From NCBI GenBank assembly GCA_963555705.1, contig OY743174.1, forward strand, positions 57,062,234 through 57,126,233: DNA of 64,000 nt. The letters run 5' to 3'. Each line of letters begins with the position of its first letter. Positions within the stretch are counted from its first letter, which is position 1. Under the pieces are notes generated by a model. The model had not been told where the DNA came from. It worked only from the letters and a program-made list of their open reading frames with translations, and ran no database searches. Origin of the DNA: Ligustrum vulgare. Its lineage: Eukaryota; Streptophyta; Magnoliopsida; Lamiales; Oleaceae. This document shows positions 56,864 through 64,000 of this stretch, in pieces. Made by a program: the position numbers and the translations under genes.

Positions 56864-59800
56864 TGTTGGGAAATTGGACCACAAATTTCTGAATTGCCAA
56901 CATAAATAGCAAACGCCAATTTCTTCCCCCAAACTCCGTGTGATTAAAATAAGAAATCAACAACTCAATCCAAGCCTAACCAAAACCACAAATAATAGAA
57001 TATCGAACTATAAATATCAAAAGCAATAACACCAATAATTATTTAACGTCGTAAAACCCTCCAATGAGAAGGGAAAATCGACGGGGCAAACCGACAATTC
57101 CACTATTACCAAATAATAGGAATACAATATTTCTTTCTTAGATTTTTGTCCTAAATCTAGAAGTAACCAATACACACCTTCAAGAATTAATCTTGGCACC
57201 CAAAATATACACCATCTAATACAATAGATGGAACCCAAATAACAACAACAATAATGGAAATAAATAGCCACCTAAACCATTCTAAGATAATATTTAGAGA
57301 AAACCCAACAATGAAGAAGAAGAAACCCAATAAATATTCAACACTTTCTTCTCCAAAAAATAACAAGAAAAATAGCACATTTTATTTCATTGTTGTTGTG
57401 TAAACGTGTTGTAATACCGTTTTCATTTTTTTTACGTGCATTCTTAAATTTCACGTAATAAGTATTTTAATGTTATTATAAATTTTAAATGTAATGATAT
57501 GTTAATGTCGATAATATGAATTATTTTGCAGTGGAAGGACTTGGATGCGGTCTCGATCAATGTACCAATTAAAAGTTTCGAAATTGTTTATTTTAATAGT
57601 TTACGTGTAATTTATGTGATTAATTGTTTTATTTCCTAAACATGCCATTTTCTATTTTATTGTGTTAAATGGAAAGTTTGGAAAAGTTTAGTGGCACTTT
57701 GAATTTTATTTGAGGTTGTGGACTTAGAGTATCAATTGATGGGAGTTGGGGGACTAATTTGAATATACAAAAGTTAACCTCACATTAAACCTAAAAGTCT
57801 ACCCTCCGTCTCTCAGCTTGTATCCATCTCTCGCACCTCTCGACCCTGCTTTTCCCCTCGCCCGAAGCCATCTCCGCTCTCTTGGTCTCTCACACCCGCT
57901 CTCACTCTTAGTCGCCTCCTCTGTCGCGACCTCTTCCTCTCACCTTCGACCGCCGTGCCACCACCCCAGTAACCCTCCCCCTTCCCTCGTCCCCTTCATC
58001 TGCAGCGCACAAAACCCGAACACACACGCACACAATTTCACGCCTGCAAGCACCCACTCACGAACACACACACACACACATGGAATTTTCGTATGTATAC
58101 ATGGAATTGTATGTATATATTGAGGTATATATGGTTTAAATGTAAGTATATATGCATTTTCTCACATTCTCATATTTTCAGATTTTGGTTTACTTGATTT
58201 CGAATTATACCGTTAATTGGGGATTTAGTAATGCTTATATATGTATGTATTGATGTATATATGTATATATAGATGCGTATTTTCTACAGTAGATTTTCAG
58301 ATTCTGACTTAGTATAATTTCGAAATTTAATTGATTAAATTCAATTTTTAAATTTAGGATTTAATGATGTTATGTGTAGAATCTTTATGTATATGAATGT
58401 GTATATTATTATGTATGTATAGATGTGTGTAAGTATATAAATTTTGGATTTTTATGTGGGCATAAGGCATATACTCAGATTTTTGGCTATGATGAAAATA
58501 AAATTTCTCAGACTGGGGACTCATGAAATTTTGATTAATTGATGTACTATAATATTAAACTTGAGGTGTGAAGGTATGTATATATGATCACGAATATGTA
58601 TATGACTATTTAAACAAACTTGTGTGATTTTTGGAATTTTGGGATAATGGTATAGGAGAGTAAACCTTAACCTTTTAGAAAACAAGTTAGTTTAAATTTA
58701 AGTTATGTTCAAAGTTATAAATTTTCTGTTCAAGATCATTTTTAATAAGTAATGCTTGGCTTTGATTTGTGAAATTGATAAGTAAGATTTCAAAAATTGT
58801 CCTTGAACTTAATATATTACTTCGACTATGATATTATATGCGGTGCTAAATGTGTTGGCTAAAATATGAGTCACATGAAAGTCTCGACCTCATTTAAGAG
58901 TGTTAAATGTGGTTTTTTCACTAAAAGTCATATTTTGTTAATGAATGAAAATTAATTAGGAGAAACGGTACATTGACGTTGCGGGCAACCAAGACCTCCA
59001 CCTGCACATTTAGCAAAGTAACTACTGAGGACTACAGGTAAGTAAACTTCCCCCTATTTTTATCAAAGTTGAATGTAAATGTGAGATTAATGTGTAAACG
59101 ACTGTCTTGCAACTTACTTGCTTTGATGAATTTCGTTTACCTTATGAAAGTATATGTTATTAAGAAGAATGTTCAAGCATGCACGTTATCATGTCATTTC
59201 GTTATCAAACATGCATTGGCATCGAGATTGGGAAGTCAAATGTTTCTAAATGAAAGAAATGTGTCAAGGTTCAAGTTTGTTCAAAAGTATGTATCCCAAG
59301 TTTTTATGAAAGAATGGGTGTACTTCTAGTTCATGAAAGATGCGAGTGGGAAATGGGGCGCGGGGGACCGGCGTACCTGAATGTAATGAGCCGCATTGTG
59401 GTGGAATAAAGTGAATGAGCCGCTTTGCGGTGGAATGAATGTGAGCCGCTTTGCGGTTTTACTTGTAAATGTGATCTGGTTCCAAATAAGAATTGCCCAC
59501 TGTTATTTGATTGACTAGAAGTTACATCAAGTGAGCTCACGATGGAAATGAAGTGAAATTTTTGAAATGTTAAGTGAAAGTTTGAAATGTTTGAATGTTC
59601 TGGAAAGTAAAGCAAATGGGGATACATACATGAAATTTTTAAAGCATTCATGTCATAAGCATGCATTCATGCATAAAGTTTACTTACTGAGGTTTAGCTC
59701 ACCCCAATCCCTCCCCATATTTCAGGTGATGAAAGTTAGGTGATCCGAGGAGAACACTTGGCGGCTGACTCCGACAGTACCCATCGTCGTCTTAATTAAT

Positions 59801-60464
59801 AAAGTTAAATTTATTCAAGTTATCGTTTAAATTATTTCCTTCATTCATTATTATTGATCATTGTTCGGTTGAAGTTGGTTTTAATTAAGTATGGATGACG
59901 TATTAGAGATTAAATTACCTCTTATTACATTTGTCAATGTCGTTGATATTTTTGGAAAACCTTATGCTTGAGGAGTTTGAGGATTGAATGAATTGGTTTT
60001 GAAAATGATGAATGTGGTTGAGATGTGATTGATGCTTTAAATCTTTTAAATTGGTTTTGGTGTCCCTCTACAGGTTGGCTATGTCCAATTTATAGAGGAG
60101 ACTCTGTCGAAATTTCTGTAAAAAATTTATAATAGTTAAATGAATACTTTAATTGTGTAAACGATTTAAATTTCGCATTTAATGTGAATGGAAGTTAACA
60201 CGCCTAAGTTTAATGTTTTGAAACTTGGGGTGTTACACGTGTGTAGAGAGAAAAATGGCTAACAAGAAAATTTCATGGCCACAACGTAAATTTTTAGCCT
60301 CTGTCTGCGTGTAAAGTTCTTGTCTCCCAGCAAAAAACCAATTCAATGCCTCTGCTTCTATTTTGTGTACTTAATTAGGTTAGGCAAGTTACTAGAAATT
60401 GCTGCCAAGTCCTTTAAGTATCATCACACAATTAAAGTGGACTGGAACTATTTTAAGCCCAACA
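56864..60464 (-). repeat. 5' LTR of copia element 3, interrupted
   Basis: 546 bp (56864-57409) and 222 bp (60243-60464) together match the LTR at 52038-52804. The gap is the nested element, which duplicated CGTGT. Confidence 0.95.
57410..60237. mobile_element. 2.8-kb solo LTR (gypsy-type) nested in a copia LTR
   Basis: Ends TGTAATACCG and GGGTGTTACA (inverse TGTAACACCC) are typical of long-LTR plant gypsy families. CGTGT flanks both sides (57405-57409 and 60238-60242). The 2,828-bp interior has no retrotransposon coding and no primer site or second LTR. It contains a (CA)n tract near 58066, short-period CCGCTTTGCGGTGGAATGAA repeats at about 59390-59455 and a GAGGTTTAGCTCACCCC stretch near 59690. 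A solo LTR fits best. Confidence 0.8.
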
Positions 60465-60465
60465 C

Positions 60466-60592
60466 TATTTAGTATCAATTATAGTTCAAATTTTAATTTA
60501 AGTCAAAATTAACAATTTATTTAAACCATACATTTTATCAATTTCTATCAAAAACCTACTAAATATTTGATTTTAATCTCCATCAAATACGA
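60466..60592. mobile_element. Diverged MITE (family C)
   Basis: TATCAATTATAGTTCAAATT, AACAATTTATTTAAACCATA, then GATTTTAATCTCCATCAAAT, parallel to the family C interior. Termini are eroded. It abuts the copia target duplication. Confidence 0.55.
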
Positions 60593-60785
60593 GATTCATG
60601 TCCATCAACTTTCTTTCTTTCTTTTTTCAATTGGATAAGTGCACTTTTAATTTGACTTCAATAGGGTAACTCCTTCCATTTGAGTCATTTTGATTGAAGG
60701 GAATCGATGACGTGACGGTCGATAAATGATTATCGTCATCAATTTCAACAACTAACATTTACAATGTAACAATGTGTTCGACAAT

Positions 60786-60938
60786 TATGTTTATTTTTTT
60801 ATTATAATTATTTCAATTTTCAATACAATTTTTTAATCACATATTTTTTCTCTCTTCAATTTTTAATTATTTATTTACTTCGAGATTTGAAAGAATAAAT
60901 ATTTATTATTAAAACCAAAGCCGCCGAACGGCTCCTAA
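60786..60938. mobile_element. Diverged Tourist-like MITE (family A)
   Basis: Carries the family phrases TTTTTTAATCACATATTTTT and TTACTTCGAGATTTG and the right terminus GCCGCCGAACGGCTCC followed by TAA. The left end is weak. Confidence 0.6.
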
Positions 60939-61089
60939 ATTATTTGTTGAGTATCAATCTCTATTTTTGAAATTTAATTCAATTCAAATCAAATCAAAGT
61001 ATAATAATTGCTTTATAGTGAAATTGCCTGATTGAAATTACATTAAGGTTGCTTCTGATAGCGATGGTGGAATTTGGGTGGAAAAAAAA

Positions 61090-61142
61090 TGAATTCCAGG
61101 AAATTGAACTCCCTAGAATTCAATTCCTGGGAATTGAATGTT
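61090..61142. repeat. GAATTCCAGG inverted-repeat cluster
   Basis: GAATTCCAGGAAATTGAA, TAGAATTCAATTCCTGG and GGAATTGAATG form overlapping inverted repeats; ATTCAATTCC and GGAATTGAAT are 10-bp arms around TGG (about 61118-61139). Probably one end of a small transposon; the partner end was not found. Confidence 0.5.
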
Positions 61143-61424
61143 TAATGTGTTTAATTGGTTTAATTTTCTATGTAGAAAAAGTGGAGAATTTTCCAACTTT
61201 TATTGTTTGATTGACATTATTTTCCATGAAAAATAAAGTAAAATTTAGCTATTATAATATTTTTTATTTTCATTTTTTAACAAGTTTGTACTTAGTAATC
61301 ATAATGTTAATTTTTGGGAAAAAAAATAAATCAATTAACAACAACAAAAATGATCAAACATAACAAAAATGGTATAAGATTTTTCATGAAAAATAAAACC
61401 TCCTCCCCCCTTGGAAAACAAATT

Positions 61425-61565
61425 CATCCAAACCAATTTATAAACCACACAATTTCTCAAATCACTTTTTAATTTCACACTTTTCTCTCTCCAATTTTCA
61501 ATCACTACTTTTTACCTCAAAATCATAAATAAATCAATTTATAAACCAAACATTATTACCAAATG
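61425..61565. mobile_element. Tourist-related MITE (family B)
   Basis: Interior CAATTTATAAACCACACAAT and CCAATTTTCAATCACTACTT, right end TATTACCAAATGTTGTC. Same family as 32460-32605. Confidence 0.6.
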
Positions 61566-62002
61566 TTGTCTTCTAGGACGATGAGGTAATACAACATATA
61601 TATTAACGAACTTAGATAAAATGTTAATCGAGAATCATTGTCCGGCAGACGGCGGGCGGCAGTGGTCACTTAAAACCAGGTTTGTACATCTTCTTCTTGT
61701 ACTCTTACCACATTTGATCCGATCAAGCATCAGCTCTATTTACAAAATGCCAACAATATAATCTTGTCGGAATCTTCTAACACTCGTGATTTGTGAGTTG
61801 GGTGCGAAATATACATACTTACAACTCTGTTAAGTTTATGTTTGGAAGATGACAAGATGTTTATAAGTAGATAGAATTAAATGAGTATGCCAAACGTGTT
61901 CTTAAGGTGCTGAAAATTGATGTCACCTTGTTTGTAGCTTATTCGAAATTATTGCAAAAAAATGATATTTTTTTTCGACAATTATAACTCTCCTTCTTCA
62001 GC

Positions 62003-62150
62003 CTCCGTTTGGTAACATTATTTTATTTATAAACTGGTTTATTTATAATTTTGAGGTAAAAAGTAGTTGTTGAAAATTGGAGAGAGAAAAATGTATGATT
62101 AAAAAGTGGTTTGAGAAATTATGTGGTTTATAAATTGATTTATAAACCAA
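62003..62150. mobile_element. Tourist-related MITE (family B), inverted orientation
   Basis: CCTCCGTTTGGTAACATTAT start, TTTATAAACTGGTTTATTTA interior, TTTATAAACCAAAAAAAGG end. It is the reverse complement of the copy at 61425. Confidence 0.65.
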
Positions 62151-62157
62151 AAAAAGG

Positions 62158-62338
62158 ACGATTTAAAATCTAGATTTTAATCTAAATCAAAGTCAATAAT
62201 CAATCTCAACCATATATTTCATGGGTACCACAACTTTTCAACCACACATCTCATTATCTTTTATCATAATCTACTAAAAAAACTTTTATTAAAATCTACT
62301 AAAATTTTGATTTTAATCTCCACCAAATAGGGACTTAG
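62158..62338. mobile_element. MITE (family C), long copy
   Basis: Interior AATCAATCTCAACCATATAT, CACAACTTTTCAACCACACA and GATTTTAATCTCCACCAAAT, ending AGGGACTTAG. An internal AAATCTACTAAAA repeat enlarges it. Confidence 0.6.
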
Positions 62339-62344
62339 TATTTG

Positions 62345-63425
62345 ATGCTGTCAAAAATCCTAACCTTGACGTGGCAGAATCTGATGACAGTTGATTGCTG
62401 GAAAAGATGATGAACTCGCCCTAGATGACCTGCAAAAAAGGCAAGGAGGATTCTCCCCGTCGCCCCTCCGGTGTGAAAATTAGTTTTCTGGAAAAATATG
62501 GAGAGAGAATATATAACTGGAAAACGTAAAGAATTGTGAATGAATATATGTGAGCAAAGGAGCAGTATTTATAGGGCTGAAAAAGTCCATAACTTCCTTT
62601 ATTTAAGGAATGAGTCCTTATTGTTATAACCTTACCCTTTAGGAAGAGTTCTAATCTTACAAGAATTGTACTTCCACTTTTTTAGGACGTTTCCTTATAG
62701 GTTATGGTTTATTTCGAGGGCCAAGCGGGTGGCCCATTGACAAAGCCCATAAACGATGAATATTCGGAATCACGCTTGTACCAAGCAATGCAGAGCATAG
62801 TGCCCGATCTAGGCCGGACATGTTTTACAATATGTATGTAGGACTTGACTAGGTCGGGCATGTCCGATCTTTGATGGTCATAAGATCGGACATCAACCCC
62901 GGACTGGGAAAACTTATAGATGATAAGTTATTGGACCGGGCACGGAAAAGGCCGGGATATAAGGCCGATCATGTTATCGAGATGGGCCGACCCAGTGTAT
63001 TCTTTTCATAGGCCCATACTTCAAATGATCGGGAAAATAGCCCGATCATTGGCCCCCGTGCATCAGGGATCGGCGATTGATGCCTGAATGCAATTAACTC
63101 CTGATGCTATTATCTTCATTAATGATGCCTGTTTGCCAACTCATTTTTATTGATTATTTACTTTAATGGGCTACGTAATTAATAGCGTGCGATTAGATGG
63201 CTGCCACGTGTCAAAAGCGAAAGGCGATGATTCAAAAATTTTCCCGCCTATTTTTGACTATATATAGGTGGTCCCTATACCCTCAGTCTTTTTACTTTGT
63301 GATTTTGAGAGAATCAGAGAACTCCTCGAGCGACCTAGCACGACCTCATTTACCAACAACATTTTCTTTTAGGTAAGCTCGGCCACACCCGACCTTTTTA
63401 AATTTCGTAACTTATTGTTAGAAAA
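62345..63425 (+). mobile_element. LTR/leader of a gypsy-type element
   Basis: Non-coding sequence directly upstream of a gypsy-type first ORF. It contains CGGGCATGTCCGATCT, repeated GGCCGGG and GATCGG words, a TATA box (CTATATATAGG, 63258-63268) about 160 bp before the ATG, and a possible leader splice (TTTTAGGTAAG near 63367). A TGTCAAAAATCC near 62349 may be the LTR start. No primer site was recognised, so the LTR end is unknown. Confidence 0.45.
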
Positions 63426-64000
63426 ATGGCCAGGCAAGTGAACATCACAGACCTTAGGGAAATTGAGAATCTGGATGAACCCTTAGAAGTTGAGCCTATA
63501 GGCTTTTATCAACCACCACCTTCCCATGATGAGGAGTCGGGCGGTGAGGAGGGAGTCGAGGATGATGCCGACCTGGATAGAGGGAATGGTGAGGAAGGCC
63601 TGGAGCTCCCGTCCTTTAGCAGTAGGATGAAAGAGCACATGGTTGAGGCCGATATGCGGAAGTTCGGGCTTTCCGAGGAATACGTAGCCCGAACTCCTGA
63701 GGGAGATGACGTCTCTTACCACTGCCGGGAGGGGCAAATGGTAGTATTTCACGAGTCCCTCGTGGCCGGGCTTAGGTTTCCATTACACCACTTTTTTATT
63801 GACTTTCTTCTTACTGCTAGCATCGTCCTGAGCCAACTCACACCTAATGGGTGGAGGATTCTTGTGTATTTCTTCGTTTTGTGTAGAAGTCTAGGAATAG
63901 AACCCACGGTTGACCTGTGCAAGTGTCTATTAGATTTGAAGTACTTGCCTCGATGCAACTGCTTCGTCTATTTAAGCGGGAAGGGACGTTTTGAAGTTCC
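63426..64000 (+). CDS. Gypsy-type transposon protein, N-terminal part (runs off the window)
   Basis: An ATG at 63426 opens 191 codons with no stop to the window end. Residues 1-70 are acidic and disordered (DEESGGEEGVEDDADLD). From about residue 90 comes the domain found in 'putative gypsy-type transposon' proteins of plants: VVFHESLVAGLRFPLHHFF, LLTASIVLSQLTPNGWRILV, and a Cys-containing stretch before LKYLPR. This protein is the 5'-most gene of certain Ty3/gypsy-related elements and has no established activity. The predicted TATA box and leader precede it in normal spacing. Confidence 0.8.
   Translation, partial: MARQVNITDLREIENLDEPLEVEPIGFYQPPPSHDEESGGEEGVEDDADLDRGNGEEGLELPSFSSRMKEHMVEADMRKFGLSEEYVARTPEGDDVSYHCREGQMVVFHESLVAGLRFPLHHFFIDFLLTASIVLSQLTPNGWRILVYFFVLCRSLGIEPTVDLCKCLLDLKYLPRCNCFVYLSGKGRFEV

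Larger units (their letters stand above)
52038..60464 (-). mobile_element. Ty1/copia retrotransposon 3, coding-defective, with nested solo LTR
   Basis: LTRs 52038-52804 and 56864-57409 plus 60243-60464 are flanked by CTATT (52033-52037 and 60465-60469). Without the nested insertion the LTRs are 767 and 768 bp. On the minus strand the primer site GTGGTATCAGAGC (56851-56863 inverted) follows the 5' LTR, and the purine tract GCTGGAGGGGGAGAT precedes the 3' LTR. The polyprotein is complete in domain order but carries several stops. Confidence 0.96.

Noticed and set aside
1..64000. CRISPR arrays, rRNA genes, bacterial operons, organelle DNA insertions
   Set aside because: None seen; gene structure and repeats are those of a plant nuclear chromosome.

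Overview
This is nuclear DNA from a dicot plant: AT-rich, repeat-dominated, with intron-bearing genes. Three protein-coding host genes look intact: a P-class pentatricopeptide repeat (PPR) gene, a nuclear envelope-associated coiled-coil gene (NEAP family), and a secreted X8/CBM43 callose-binding-type gene with a GPI-type tail. I cannot name the species.

Layout. 1-2050: end of a minus-strand Ty3/gypsy element (G-rich tandem repeats, PBS, LTR). 2051-4780: a decayed gypsy element keeping gag-like and protease pieces. 4784-6462: a hAT-like element carrying a solo gypsy LTR. 6764-8950: single-exon PPR gene. 10481-11447: a Tourist-type MITE and a hAT element with a perfect 8-bp target duplication. 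12208-15578 (+) and 15990-18524 (-): the NEAP and X8 genes, convergent, with stop codons about 410 bp apart and introns loaded with small transposons. 19480-21720: a hAT element and a broken PIF/Harbinger element. 23881-30489: a complete LTR element with TSD ATTAA. It has no gag-pol but carries two uninterrupted ORFs antisense to its own transcript, a cysteine-rich protein resembling flexivirus nucleic-acid-binding proteins and an intronless LOG-like cytokinin-activating enzyme. 31690-32203: CACTA-type terminus. 32911-43099 (-): an ABCG/PDR transporter pseudogene, internally deleted, frameshifted, hit by several MITEs and split in exon 1 by a young, intact Ty1/copia element (37996-43011). 45130-51526 and 52038-60464: two further copia elements on the minus strand with recent-looking LTRs but broken ORFs. 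The second has a 2.8-kb solo LTR nested in its 5' LTR. 62345-64000: start of a gypsy-type element whose first ORF runs off the window.

The host genes are ordinary housekeeping types and do not form a pathway. The unusual unit is the antisense pair inside the 23.9-30.5 kb element. A possible nucleic-acid-binding regulator beside a cytokinin-activation enzyme would be a proliferation-promoting cargo if expressed, which is inference. Short MITEs related to PIF/Harbinger Tourist elements recur at about 18 places. Splice sites, LTR ends and target duplications were read by eye.
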